Positions 51,239-62,760 of a stretch of DNA of 64,000 nt are shown one piece after another (position 1 is the stretch's first letter; each line of letters starts with the position of its first letter). Source of the DNA: Temnothorax longispinosus (taxonomy: Eukaryota > Arthropoda > Insecta > Hymenoptera > Formicidae); contig NC_092366.1 in the NCBI RefSeq assembly GCF_030848805.1, positions 19,840,181-19,904,180 of the forward strand, in the 5' to 3' direction. Under the pieces are notes generated by a model, which did no database searches, was not told the origin of the DNA, and saw only the letters and a list, made by a program, of their open reading frames with translations. A program made the translations under genes and the position numbers.

Positions 51239-51643
51239 ATCGCTCGTTGACGTTTTATATTCTAGAAGATATTTGACACCTTGAACGAGTAATATATATA
51301 TCAAATTAGCAGGATATTTAATGTCACGTACACGTCTCAAAGCAATCTCAAATGAAAAACGTTTGTACTATAAAACGAGATCTCTGTATAATTTAAATGT
51401 TATTATATTTTAACTTTGTGCCAAATCTGTGAATACGTCGCAACTTTGCAAAGAAACGCAGTGTAACATCTGTCTCTCTTGTATAAAATCGGCATAATAT
51501 GTATAAGCATAGATTTGCTAGTGTAACAAAAAATACTCAGTATGTGCAAATGAAAATAATGCTATTAATTTATACGTAAATACTGGAGACATTAGAGTAG
51601 TACATTTTAATCGCATCACATTAGAGCATAATGAATATGAAGC

Positions 51644-51649
51644 AATAAA
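51644..51649 (+). terminator. Polyadenylation signal for RTRAF
   Basis: AATAAA about 406 nt after the RTRAF stop. An earlier AATAAA overlaps the stop codon itself and is unlikely to be used. Confidence 0.5.
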
Positions 51650-54090
51650 TATAAATTGAATTCTGACTTGTTTATAATTCCTGGTGAGCGTGTCAAATTC
51701 TTAGGAAAATTAATTTGTTCCGCGTTACTTATTATTATAAAAGTCCAAATACTCTATAATATAATTGGACTATATTTATGAAAAATGTATTCTTTAAAAG
51801 CGTAAAATATAAATTTATTTAATATATAACATATATATATATCGCGAATGTGTACAGGCTATTGTTCGCCGAGATAAATTTATTTCTTTGTAATTATTTG
51901 GTCACCTTATTATTTATTTTGGAATCCAATACATATCTCGTAGGATTTAAAAAAGATTGTTGGAAAAGTTATATGTTATTGGTCGCATAATTGTTACAAC
52001 GTAATTTTATACAGCACATCTGAATAGAAAACAAATTATGAATTGTACATAATATCAATAAATGATCTTTTTCACAAATGATCTTTTTGTAAACGTATAT
52101 ACGTCCATATATCTGTGAAATTATCTGCTCGTCATTTCCTTGCATTTATTATGTATTTCAAGTTTATATATAGTATCAGAATCCATTAAATATATAAATT
52201 ATCTGCTTGTCATTTCCTTGCATTTATTATGTATTTCAAGTTTATTTATAGTATCAGAATCCATTAAATATATAAATTACTGTAATATGCATAAGAAGAT
52301 ACGCACGTGGATATATGTGTATATAGGAATGTATAGGAATATAATAAACCACCTTCTCTTACAAGTTACATATTTTAAACGTTTCAGAGACACTAAAAGG
52401 CAATATGTTTGCAGATTTAAATTTAAATACTTTTTAAGGAGGTACAAGTGAAAAATTACAAAATAACTTATACTGAGAGAGAGAGAGAGATTCTCTATCT
52501 AAAATACAATAACTACAGAACTACAGAAAGATAGTAAACGCTTTCCAATAGCTCTGACACGTCATAGGCGAGTATAATATAACAATATTAACAAACTTTT
52601 TAAAGTAGTAAAAAGCGTATTTCTCTATTTACATATTATCAAGAATTATATTATTTTCGAGTCTTCAATATTAAAAGCATATTATTCATTAAATATACAT
52701 ACGTAGTGGCAAGCATAAAGCATACATCTGCTATTGACATTATTCATTAATTGTCAATGCATTCGTACGTATTATAGATATATTTGTCAGCCCTGCTTAT
52801 TATAATTATTTTTAAAAAATCCATGCCTCGCATATATATGTATATTGAACTTCCAAAAGAACGAAGTAAATTAAAGGGAATTGGGTGTATTGTAAAATTA
52901 TATATATTTATAAAAATATGACAGTGTTATCACAGAATTTATGAATATCAGTTTTTGTCAATATATCAATGCAGCATCTTGAGTATAAAGTCTATATGTT
53001 TATTCACTTTGGTGATATTCTGAATTTTCAATAAAGAAGCCTGTGATGCGAGAGTGTGATATGTTCAAACGTGATTTCTATTTTGAGACCTTGCTTATGT
53101 TGTAATATGAACACGCCTAGATATCGTACAATATACGCGATTTCTTCCTGCCATCACAGTTTTTTTGATATTGCACTAAAGACCAATACTTACTTTATAT
53201 ATTATTTGTTAAAATCCCGTTGATTAGAAATACGTAATGATAATTATAATATAATTTCTTGTATACACGGTATTATTATAAATTAATAACAGACGATTTA
53301 ATATTCTGAAAACAATATTAAATCCACAGGACCTATGTATTTTTGTATCGTACGAAAATCTATATATGTATATGTAGTCACCGTCTGAAAGCAGTTTCTA
53401 TAGCAAGTCGATTACAAATATTAATAAGCTTGAATTAAAATAATTTCTATGTTTCTTTTTATTATTAAAGTGAAGAGATTTTACGTAAGTGCGTATTCTA
53501 ATGTAGATTATGTTTCATCTACTAAGGCACTCTATACTGAAGCTTTATTATGTAATATATTATCAGAATTGTTTTATTTTCGGCAGAGAATGTATTTCCT
53601 GGTTGTAAGCCAGAGTTTATAATCTAAATGAAATCTGTGAGATAATCCACATTTATGATATATATAAAGGAAATATCGAGTCGTGAACAATTTGTACTTG
53701 CAACTTAACATAAAATCTTATCTAACGACGAATAACGTCTTTTTGAGACAAATGCTTTAATATACAATTTTGCTTAGGAATCCCATAAGATAATGTGATG
53801 TGCTTAATTACGTGAGCAATTTTATAAATACGGTTCAATTTCTATAACGCAACAGCAGGTTATAGGTATAACAGCTGAGTTATATCTATATAACAATATA
53901 TAACAGATAAAAAAATGGATAGAGCAACAAATATAATACTTAAGTGACTTCCATTGTACGTGTTGTCAAGTATGCGCACCCTTCAAGCCAGCTTGCGATT
54001 CATGATTCATGATTCATGATTCGCGATTCATTATTTATGTAACTCTGTATACGAATCAATATATCGACTGATTTGACACAATTTGCATCC
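51650..54090. other. AT-rich intergenic region between convergent RTRAF and ZFAND2
   Basis: No gene is visible on either strand and all frames are short. The region holds a two-copy direct repeat (52121-52276), a GA microsatellite (near 52475-52490) and repeated CATGATT units near 53998-54025. Parts may be 3' UTR of either flanking gene. Confidence 0.5.
52121..52276. repeat. Two-copy tandem repeat, period 78 bp
   Basis: Units 52121-52198 and 52199-52276 are nearly identical. Both contain CATTTCCTTGCATTTATTAT and AGTATCAGAATCCATTAAAT. It is non-coding. Confidence 0.8.
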
Positions 54091-54317
54091 TTTAATTTCG
54101 TTTAAAAAAAACTGCTCCATGAATCGAACGGGAAATAACGTATGCTCGACGAATCCGTCCATTCGCGCTGCGAGTCTCGAAACACGAATTGCGCATATAG
54201 TTCGACGCTAGAGCTTTAAGGATCGCACAATACATATTTTTATGTTGATCGATTTCCAGAAAACAGAAGGAGGAAGCTTTTTTTTCTCTATAACGATATA
54301 AAATATTGTGTAGATAG

Positions 54318-54953
54318 TTACGAAAGCCTACATCTATCTCGGTTTCCGGCAGAAGGCACTGGTTGCAGCATACGTCGGCTTCTCTCGTCGTCCAAGGAAG
54401 CTTGGAGAGCTCTGGCTAACGCCTCGTCCTCAGTCATTGTCCCCTGAAGACTGCGGAACGGATGCGAATTGCTGTTGCCGCTATTCTGCGATATTGTTGC
54501 GCGAGCGCCTCGCTTGTTTAGCGCCTCCAGCCGGCGCAGTCTCAACGCCTCTTCCGCCCCGATGCAAGCATGATCGGTCGGGTGTCTGTGCTTCAGGCAG
54601 AAATTGGCACCGCATTCGCCGCACTTCACCGGCACCATCTCCTTGACCTTGCAACCCTTCGAAGAACACTTGTTGGAGAATATCTTCCTACGGCTCTCTC
54701 TACAGTCATTGTCTATATGCGATCCCACGGCGACGTCGGGCAGATCGCCGCGCTTCATCGGTATGGGAGTGTCGCACAACGGGCACACGGGCACCTGTAC
54801 GTCCTTCTTGTACGCGCTGGGGCAGCTGTGGCTTGTATAAGTTATATGATCCGTGCAAAAGATTGCCTGGCAGGCGTCGCACCTCAGAGGTAAAAAATCC
54901 AAGCGATTGCACGCACTCTCGGAGCAGTGTTCTCCCAAGTTTGGAAACTCCAT
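54318..54953 (-). CDS. ZFAND2: AN1-type zinc finger protein 2 (ZFAND2A/B-like), 211 aa
   Basis: A single coding exon beginning MEFPNLGEHCSESACNRLDF, very close to human ZFAND2B. There are two AN1 zinc fingers, about residues 4-57 (C-x4-C pattern, CDACQAIFC, H-x-C near SHSC) and about 92-140 (KCSSKGC, CGECGANFC, KHRHPTDHAC). Between them is a CPLC-type segment with PVCPLCDTPIPMKRG. A ubiquitin-interacting motif follows near residues 174-192 (TEDEALARALQASLDDE). The C-terminus is CRLS, placing a cysteine at -4 like the prenylated end of ZFAND2B. Family members bind the proteasome and p97 and help clear damaged or mistargeted proteins. The 5' UTR appears split, with an acceptor just before 54982 and a GTACGT donor at 55427-55428. 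RTRAF converges from the left. Confidence 0.92.
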   Translation of the reverse strand: MEFPNLGEHCSESACNRLDFLPLRCDACQAIFCTDHITYTSHSCPSAYKKDVQVPVCPLCDTPIPMKRGDLPDVAVGSHIDNDCRESRRKIFSNKCSSKGCKVKEMVPVKCGECGANFCLKHRHPTDHACIGAEEALRLRRLEALNKRGARATISQNSGNSNSHPFRSLQGTMTEDEALARALQASLDDERSRRMLQPVPSAGNRDRCRLS

Positions 54954-55900
54954 TCCGATTATGTTGTACCTTCCTTAAATATCTGCAAAAATAATTTAAC
55001 AAAGAATAAAACCACATAAAGATACAATTGTATATCCTCTTTGAAAACAAAGATGCATAATCAGCTAGTTTGGTAATTTTATTTTCAGGGCAGAAAATGA
55101 AATAAGGAAATAGTGTCTGATGTAAAAGAGATCAATCTTGAGTAAGCAAAGGTGATTTAAGGCACCTCTTAAGATACATTTTCCTATATAATTTAAAACA
55201 ATTGCATGACGCAATCAGTCGCACCGTTTATTCTCTCTGATGCTATCAAACAAAGCGCTTTCTCGAAAAGGTATCGCAGGCTCGAATCATAAAAGCAGCT
55301 CCAATTCAAACGCACGTATGTTGTATGCAAGGTGAAACCACGATGACTGTGGGTGAGAACGTTGACGTGGAAAGCGAGAAAGGCGAGGAAATCGTGCAAC
55401 TGTCACGATAAATTTTACAATGACGTACCTTGACTCAGCCAAAATGAAAACTCGCGAGATTGCGGGCGTGCTGCGCGTATTTCGCTCCTCCCTCTCCACC
55501 GCCGACGTTAATGTAACGTGTGTGACTCCTTGAGCACGTAATACGTGGTTAATCGCAATCGCTCGGAATTTCACGACCGTGAGTCGCTAAAAATTTCCGA
55601 CGGCAGGGCAGTATTTGACACCGACAAACCGCGAGCCGAAGCTCCACTCACGATGGCCGCATGCACTGATGGGGGTCAGGCACGTGTACCCCTCTTTATA
55701 TATATTCTCGCGCGGCGATAGAAACCGATGACCAACCAGACCAACGATGATCGACGACTTTCGGACCTACACACACTCTCGCGGAGGAAAGCGCATAAGC
55801 GGACGAAGAGATCGAACGCGACGCGACGCGCGACGCCGCGATGGTCGCGTTTCGCGCGGACGCACGAGTAAATTAAAGATTACCCGGTAGATTCGAAGGA
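54954..55900 (-). promoter_or_regulatory. 5' UTR, UTR intron and promoter region of ZFAND2
   Basis: Minus strand: a probable UTR piece 54954-54982 follows a TTTTTGCAG acceptor. A matching donor (AAG/GTACGT) lies at 55427-55428, giving an intron of about 446 bp. CpG-rich DNA near 55.6-55.9 kb is the likely promoter. No coding sequence is supported here. Confidence 0.4.
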
Positions 55901-56244
55901 GGTAACGAACGCTAAGAAAAGAGAATAAATTATAATGAATTTATAATATATTATATCATTATGTAGTAAATATATAATAATATTATATTCTAATCTTATA
56001 TATTATAAGATTATATTATTAATTGTAATATAATTTATAAATTAATGGTATTACAAAGATAAAATTGTAAGCGCTGTCGATGAGATATTGTTAAAAATGA
56101 CTCTCGACAATCATAAATAAATTCTCGTATTCATCAAGCAAAGAATGATTGAAAGGTGATTCAAGTTTGGAGTACAAATTCGACACATTATGCTAATTAA
56201 GGTAATCACAAGATAAAATATAGACAAAATCTTTCTTTACGCAA
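55901..56244. other. AT-rich spacer between ZFAND2 and IFT70
   Basis: Simple AT-rich sequence with TATAATAT palindromic tracts (55930-56045). It includes the short 3' UTR of IFT70. No gene and no AATAAA in the sense direction was noticed. Confidence 0.5.
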
Positions 56245-59200
56245 CTAAGACATTTGCAACTTTAAGAATAATGCTTTGAGGTATCGCGCCTCGTAAACGA
56301 CCGTCCGCTTGCCCTGAGGTGAAACATTCAGCATGTCTTGTATGTCAAACGGCTGGTCTATCACCGTCATTATGTCTTTGCCGTAAACTGGAATAAAAAT
56401 AAACACACGAGTATAAGTCTATCGTTAAAAATTTGCTAGTAAATTAATCGACGATTTAATTCATCTACTAAATTAATATAATCCGTCGTCCCTCGATATG
56501 TCCCTCGAGCAACAAAAAGTCGACAACACCTATCTATGTTAATAAAATATTGAAGATATCGCTTCACAAATTGCTGGAGTAAATTAGAGAGTCGAGGTAC
56601 CTTCGCAGTGTTCCAAAAATTGAATGCATTCCTGCAACGTGGAATCCTTCAGGACTACTAACTGCTTCGCCAGTTGCTCCAGGAGCGACAGAAAGCACCT
56701 CTTCGCGTAGAACCAGGTGTCGGTGCCGAGCTTCTTGTTGTACGGCTCCAGGCTCTTCATCACCCGCGATATGCCGAACTCGTAGTTGCCCTTGGAGCAG
56801 TACAGCGTCCCGATCACCAGATTCACGATGCACAAATGAAAGAGCTTCTTGTCCTGATCCTCAAACGACACCGCCTCTTCCTCCTTCTCGATCTTCTTCA
56901 TCAGCTCCTCGGCCTCCGCGTTCTGCGAGGTCATGATGTAGCTGACGCAGAGGTTCGCGAGGACTATGGCGCTCACGTCCAGGATCTGCAAACAGTAGGC
57001 GGCGAGTCAGATTGCGACGAGGACACGGAGAGCAAAAAGAACAAGGAAAATGAGCTTTGTTTCGTCTCTAACGTTTTCATATTTCTTCTTGACGATCGGC
57101 TCGTAGAAACGCGTCGCATCCTTGAACTTGTTCTCCTGCATGAAAAGCGTGTGGGCCACGTTCAGCTTCCACACGTCGTGCTCGTTGCAGAACTCGACGC
57201 TCTTCTTGAAGATTTTCTCCACCTGGGTGTAGTTCTCCAGGTCCCAGTAGATCTTCGCCTCGGCCATTAATACGGGAACGTATCGGTCGAGGGCCTCCTC
57301 GTAATCGTTCACGGCCTTCTTCACAGCATTGTCGTCGTGATTCAGCCTCGCCTCCTGGACCTGCTTGGTCGCCTTACGAAGCGCCTCCGTATGCTTATTG
57401 GCGAGATCGTCGAACTTACGATACGCTTCCTCCGGCGATGTTTGTTGTGTTATTAGCGCGTCCAAGAAGTCGTATAAATACTGGAAAAATAATGTGAATT
57501 TAAATCATTCTAATACTGCTAATAAAAACATTGTATCGTTCTATACAATACTTTTATTGTATTTTTCTATAAATTATATAAATAGAATATTATATATCGA
57601 AATTATAATCTCTTATGTAAAATCACAATCACTTCATCGAAGCTACTTGCTTAAAAATCTTTCCAAAGGGATCTTTATTTTTGCAACGTATCATTTATTA
57701 ATATTCGTTCTATACTTGTATTTTTCTACAAATATTAACTAGAATGTTACATATTAAAAATAATATAATCCCTTGATCGGAACTGCTTGCTTAAATTTTT
57801 TTCCAAAATAATCTATTTTTGCAAAATATCATATATTAACATTTGTTCTATATCATACTTTTATTATACAACAGTTTAATATTAAATCCAATGTTACACA
57901 GAAAATTGCTTTGTTAAAAAATGTTCCAGAATATTTTTTATTTTTGTAAAATATTACTCAATACGTTTTTCTATATCGTATCTTTTTGTTGCATTTTTCT
58001 ATGAACGTAAGTTATAGACACTTTAATCTAAACTTTAATTATCTCGTTAATGAGATAATGAAATAATGTCCATTGGCACCAGATGCTGCGGACATGTTGA
58101 TTACATTACGGCCCTGCATTTGTTGATAGAAATCTAACCTGTGTAGCGCAATTTTTCTTTCTATCGATCTTACACTTGTCGAAACGAGTAATCAGTCGCG
58201 AGTCGCGCACGGATGTCGCTTCGATGAGAAATTGAACCAGAATGACGAAATGCGAACTGAATCAGATATTTTTAGGCGAGGTCGCATCCATACAAAATTA
58301 CGGAGCCTTCGTTAGGATACCAGGTACCTCGCAGCAGGGCTTGATACACCGGACACAGGTGTGTATTATCATAATCATAATCTCACGTTAAACAATATAC
58401 CGATATATGTATCCCTGCCGCAATGTAATCCATTGATTTCTATGCAATTCTCCGTCAGGTAAGCACGGCTCATGTCGACAATGTTGCAGAAGTCTTGCAA
58501 AAGGGCGAACGGGTCTGGTGTAAGGTGATCTCTGTGGGGGAGGACGGCAAAGTAGGGCTGTCCATGAAACACGTGAATCAGGGAAACGGCACGGATCTGG
58601 ATCCCAACGGCGTGGAGCTGCAAAGGGACGAGCAACGGAGAAAGACACCCGGGACGGCACAACGCAAGGCCATACAGTTGGAGGCGGTGCTGAACACCAC
58701 GTGCACCAAGTGCGGGACGAGGGGACACTTGTCCAAGGACTGCTTCATGTCGCCCGACGGCAAGAAGTACGAGCTGATCCCGGAAATCGAGGAGCAGGAG
58801 AGTGTTCCGGAACCGGAACCGGACAGCGAGAACGTGGTCGCGAAGAAGGTGGAGAAGAGGCACAAGTCGAAGAAGAAGAAGAGAAAGTCGAAGAGGAGCA
58901 AACAGTCCACCGACGACAGCGATACGGAGGACAAGGAGAGGAGCAAGAAGAAGAAGAAATTTTCGAAAGAGCGCAAGAAGCACAGGAAGAAAGACAGCGG
59001 TAGCTCGAGCGACTCCTCGGACAGCACGTTGTCCGGCGACGTGAAGACTCGCAAGCGAAAACACTCGGAAGATCACGAAACTCGTACGAAGAAATGCAAA
59101 CACTCGAAAACCAAGCATTCAGATTAATTTAGATCAAGCATTCAGCATTGATGTCTCAACCGAACTTTCTTTTATAAAATTTCTTTTATATAATTTTCAA

Positions 59201-60956
59201 TATTTTACCCTACGCTACATGTGACTTGTACATAAACTATGCAAAATACAACTGCAATTGTTTAAAATGCTCAAATTGATGTTTTAACGAATAAATGATC
59301 GATTATAAGAATTGTATACTTACTGGCGTCAAATATTTGTAGGTCAGATGTACATTTTCGGCCAGGACATCGGCGGCGAGATCGTAGTACTGATATTTAC
59401 AGTACAGGAGCAACAAGTTGGCGAAGGTCTCGGGCGGGAACGGATTTTGCTGCAGCAGAAACTGCAGTTTCTCGAATCCCTCGCTCGGTTTTGTGTCCAT
59501 GTTTATTAACGCCTGATTGTGCAGAGTAACGGCATCGAGTTCCTCCTCGGAACGCGGCGGCATGTCCGTCAACGCCTCCTTCGCCGCGTCGTCTGTAATA
59601 TTAAGGAACGATGTAACAAGTACGGGTGGACTTTTCCTTGAATTTGGAAGCGACGCGATAGTACAATTTTGCAATTGGTACTCGATGGCGGCCTTCAGGT
59701 TGAACGCCTCTGTCAGAGCTGTCTCGTGCAGCGTCAACGTATTCCCGACGCTCCGAACTTCGATACCCTCGGTGGCCATCCCTACGCTCAGCTCTGGATG
59801 CTCCCTTATACCGTGTTCGATAATAGTAGCTGAAAGTTAATAAGAAGCTCAAATGAGTAAGCAAATAAAGCTTATAATTCACATTTGATAGAATTGGTAA
59901 TAAGGACATGAGGATTATACCGATGTGTTTCAGCGATGCTGCGTACTCTTTCAGTTTGAAATAGCAAAGGGCAACGTTGTACGACAAGTGAGGTCTGAAT
60001 CCCGCAATTTGTAACGCGTTCCCAAATTTCTTGAGGGCCTGTTCGTACTGTTCCTCCTAGAAACGCAATCGTATGTGTACATCTATCAACTGAGTCCGCT
60101 TGTAGATATCCGTACCTTGTACAAGAGACATCCCAGGTTGATTTCTGTATCGACGTCGTCGACGGAACATTGATCAACGAGATTTTTCGCAGCCACCATG
60201 TCTTCCTGCCCGTACTTTATAGCTGCCTGCAGCTTCTTTACTTTGAATTCCATGTTACTTTGATTGATGATGCTCGAACAGACCGTCCACGCTTCCGGGT
60301 ACATGCAAGCCTGATGCAAGGATTGGGCGTAGTAAAGCTTGTACAGATTCTCCTCCGGGCATAGCTGGACGAGCTTCTCGTAACACTGAGCTGCGGCCAG
60401 GAAGTCTTGCGTGTAGAAATAACAATGGGCCAGAAGGGATAAACAAGGTCTGGACTGAAAGAATATTTTACTCGGCATTGACAACGTTTACGCAAATCGG
60501 AATATCATATTGCGGCATACATACATTGGGATGAGAGTCTAAGAGATTTAACAAGACTTTAATAGTTTCGGTATATCGCTGTTCTTTTATCTGGAACACA
60601 ATATTGTATTTAATTACATATTTATTAGTTTTCAAAGATCAAAAAAATCAACGCAACATGTTTCGAAATTATCCTCCCTTCTATATTTAATCAACTTTTC
60701 AATTAATTTGGAATCAGGTTTATTTTATTAAAAGTGTCAAATGTACATAATATATGTACAACGTATTTGGAAATAATCCTTCCTCATATTTAATCAACTC
60801 TTCGATTAACTTGGAGTTGGGTTTATTTTATTGAAATTGTCAAAAATACATAATATATGCATGTGTAGTCATGCACACAATTCAATGTACCATGATATAT
60901 ATTATTTTACTATATTCTCCATCCTTTATATGCACATTTTCTATGAACGTAGACAT
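56245..60956 (-). CDS. IFT70: Intraflagellar transport protein 70 / TTC30 homologue, 658 aa
   Basis: Nine exons, 5' to 3': 60891-60956, 60525-60590, 60116-60454, 59921-60056, 59665-59829, 59324-59592, 57073-57480, 56601-56985, 56245-56387. They total 1977 nt and every phase agrees. The protein is co-linear with vertebrate TTC30A/B: KDGEYSKIIYIM at the N-terminus, INLGCLLYK, GIEVRSVGNTLTLHETAL, EALTDMPPRSEEEL, GFEKLQFLLQQNPFPPETFANLLLLYCKY, LENYTQVEKIFKKSVEFC, LDVSAIVLANLCVSYIMTSQ, KSLEPYNKKLGTDTW. It is made of TPR repeats throughout. IFT70 is a core IFT-B subunit that moves cargo along cilia; in insects that means sensory neurons and possibly sperm. The intron 7 donor is GTTAGA, weaker than the rest. 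Intron 6 hosts a complete gene on the other strand. An X-box precedes the gene. Confidence 0.94.
57500..58010. repeat. Diverged tandem repeat array in IFT70 intron 6
   Basis: Three to four decayed units of roughly 135 bp share an ordered set of motifs: TTGTATTTTTCTA, an A/T-rich TATAAATTAG segment, CTTGCTTAAA, a TCTTTCCAAA variant, ATTTTTGCAA and ATCATTTATTA. The repeat lies just upstream of the nested ZCCHC17 gene. Confidence 0.5.
58242..59127 (+). CDS. ZCCHC17: ZCCHC17 homologue (nucleolar S1 and zinc-knuckle protein, pNO40), 261 aa
   Basis: Exons 58242-58358 and 58459-59127 (786 nt). Residues about 8-80 form an S1 RNA-binding fold (IFLGEVASIQNYGAFVRIPG, GLIHRTQVSTAHVDNV, GKVGLSMKHVNQG). 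LDPNGVELQ and LEAVLNTTC follow as in the human protein. A CCHC knuckle, CTKCGTRGHLSKDC, covers about 121-134. The remaining ~100 residues are acidic, then lysine/serine-rich, as in nucleolar and splicing-linked proteins. Human ZCCHC17 is found in the nucleolus and with ribosomal large-subunit and spliceosomal factors. The whole gene lies within intron 6 of IFT70 on the opposite strand. Its AATAAA at 59290 is 29 bp short of the IFT70 exon 6 border. Confidence 0.92.
59290..59295 (+). terminator. Polyadenylation signal for ZCCHC17
   Basis: AATAAA 163 nt after the stop codon, inside intron 6 of IFT70 just before that gene's exon 6 on the other strand. Confidence 0.55.
60664..60862. repeat. Diverged two-copy direct repeat in IFT70 intron 1
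   Basis: Two units of about 100 bp share ATATTTAATCAACT, TTAATTTGGA/TTAACTTGGA, GTTTATTTTATT and ACATAATATATG in the same order (about 60664-60760 and 60770-60862). The second copy ends just before exon 1. Confidence 0.6.
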
Positions 60957-61105
60957 AGCGAATTACAATATATAATAATGCACTACGAAACTTTAACAGT
61001 TAATTGGTATTATTTCTCGCTTTACAGTGCAGTGTGTATGTACATGTGATATACGTGATTGTAAACATGCATTCCTGCGTATTGTTTTGACACGAGACTA
61101 GATCC

Positions 61106-61119
61106 GTTGCCAGGGAAAC
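61106..61119. promoter_or_regulatory. RFX X-box in the IFT70 promoter
   Basis: The sequence GTTGCCAGGGAAAC fits the X-box consensus RYYNYY-N(1-3)-RRNRAC exactly (GTTGCC, AG, GGAAAC). It lies 150 bp upstream of the IFT70 ATG at 60956. RFX-family factors activate ciliary IFT genes through such promoter-proximal sites in nematodes, flies and vertebrates, so this placement is what the family predicts. Confidence 0.7.
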
Positions 61120-61210
61120 AACACTAGGGAATAATACAAGTTTGAAACACAATTCGTTTATATTCACATTGTTATCAATAATGTCAATATTTTATCAAAT
61201 CCAAATTCTG

Positions 61211-61216
61211 TTTATT
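61211..61216 (-). terminator. Candidate polyadenylation signal for the NSL1-like gene
   Basis: AATAAA on the minus strand, 153 nt downstream of the stop codon at 61369 and before the IFT70 X-box. Confidence 0.45.
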
Positions 61217-61368
61217 TAAATATGTATCAGTGAGTTTAAAAATATTTATAATGCAAATTGTGATTTGAAAAAATATTCATCTATTCATATATATATTTAC
61301 ACATTTGATATACAATATATACAATACATAAGAGATGGATAGATATTACATTGAGGAAAATAGTGCAT

Positions 61369-61821
61369 CTAGTGCCACAATAATTTATTTACTTCGCACA
61401 ACTTGTCCCTCTTGATCTGATCCAGGACAGCTGTTAAATTATCAATTTTATCAATCATCACTTGCAATTTATGTTCCTGCGTCTTCAGTAACTCAGCTGT
61501 CTCCGAGAAATTCTTCTCAAACACAGCCGAGTGTTCATTCGTGACAGATGGCAATGGCACGTCTAGAATTTTTGCTGGCTTCATAAGAACTCGAGTCATC
61601 TGCAATGAATCGCACCAGTGATAAATACAGGTAAGCAGGAGACGAAACGATAACTAGCAGTCCTGTAAAGAACAACTTACGTGTATCTCGTTGGTAAGCT
61701 CGATGGACCTCTCAAGTTCCTTCGCACATTGCAGTGGATATCTCTCCCGAGCGTCACATACCTCAAACACTGCGTCTTCGCACTGCTGTTCAAGATCATC
61801 TGAATTCAGAACAAACGACAT
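61369..61821 (-). CDS. Small two-exon protein resembling the kinetochore MIS12-complex subunit NSL1, 123 aa
   Basis: Exons 61681-61821 and 61369-61599 (372 nt) are joined in phase 0. The N-terminal segment (LEQQCEDAVFEVCDARERYPLQ, split here as EDAVFEVCDARERYP) recalls the human NSL1 block that ends TKRKQYPRKILE. It is followed by a helical stretch of similar spacing and a short proline segment MKPAKILDVPLP. The C-terminal half (about residues 65-115) is a predicted coiled coil (TAELLKTQEHKLQVMIDKI). It is much shorter than human NSL1, as is common for insect kinetochore proteins. The assignment rests on a weak motif match. It could equally be another small coiled-coil protein. The frame is open a little upstream of the ATG. 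Confidence 0.5.
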
Positions 61822-62760
61822 TATGGATAACTGTATGAGACATTTCCAATTTGAAGTAAGGATTCTCAATCTTTTTTGTCAAAATCTTTGTAATGAACTG
61901 AGGGCTCATAATGACCAAATATGTTTTATTCTTGAAAATCATATAAAAACTATTATAAAAAATTATTATATTAATTGTTACGCCTTTGGTTCTGTGATTT
62001 GCTGTATTAGATTTTTATAATATAGAAGAACTTTGTTTTTTTATTTTCAAAACTTATATCCAGCTTCCTGATTATTACAAATATTTTATGGCCTTCTGTA
62101 CACGATATATGTATTGTCAACATATCTTAGCAGGCCAGATAAAACTTCATAGAGGCTAGATCCAGCCTGGAGACCATAGAGAGATCGGAGACTCCTAATT
62201 TAGAGCAATTTCATTTCCACTCAGAAAAATCCAGGTTGGGAGTTAACAGTGAAGTGGGACACGGAGCACCTACCCATTTCCAGATACATGCGGTTGGCTC
62301 CTCACATCTGACGTCGCATCCCTGAGTTCCTCATGCCTGTTTAGAAAACAAACGGAGAGGCACTTTATAAATAAGTGATCAAGCGTGCCCGAATGTGTGA
62401 TAAAACTTCGAGACGGAAGAAAATACGGAGAAAAGAAAAAAACGACGCTTCGCCTCCGATTCGAAGGAAAAGTCGTCAGTAAAATACGCCACGAATTCGA
62501 GACGCGGCTCGACTCTTACCAGGCTCACGTATGACGCGCACAGTTTCCGGACGAGCGTGACAGCAAGCCTCGAGGATCAGCTCGGTCATTTATCTGACGA
62601 AACGGCGTCGTTTTGAAAGACACGGTTGACACTCGTCCCGCCATCAAAGGGATATTTTTATTCTCCATGACAGGCACACTCCAGCGACTCCAGCCCTCCA
62701 GCCAATCAGAGTCCATCAACGGTCACGTGACGAGTCGGCGAATCTCCCTTCGGAGCCGCG
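61822..62760 (-). promoter_or_regulatory. 5' flank of the NSL1-like gene, with a possible untranslated exon
   Basis: A minus-strand segment between a CTAAACAG acceptor (about 62342) and a GTAGGT donor (about 62268) could be an untranslated exon. GC-rich DNA near 62.4-62.7 kb is the likely promoter, facing the hemomucin-like gene. No further coding exon is supported. Confidence 0.3.
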
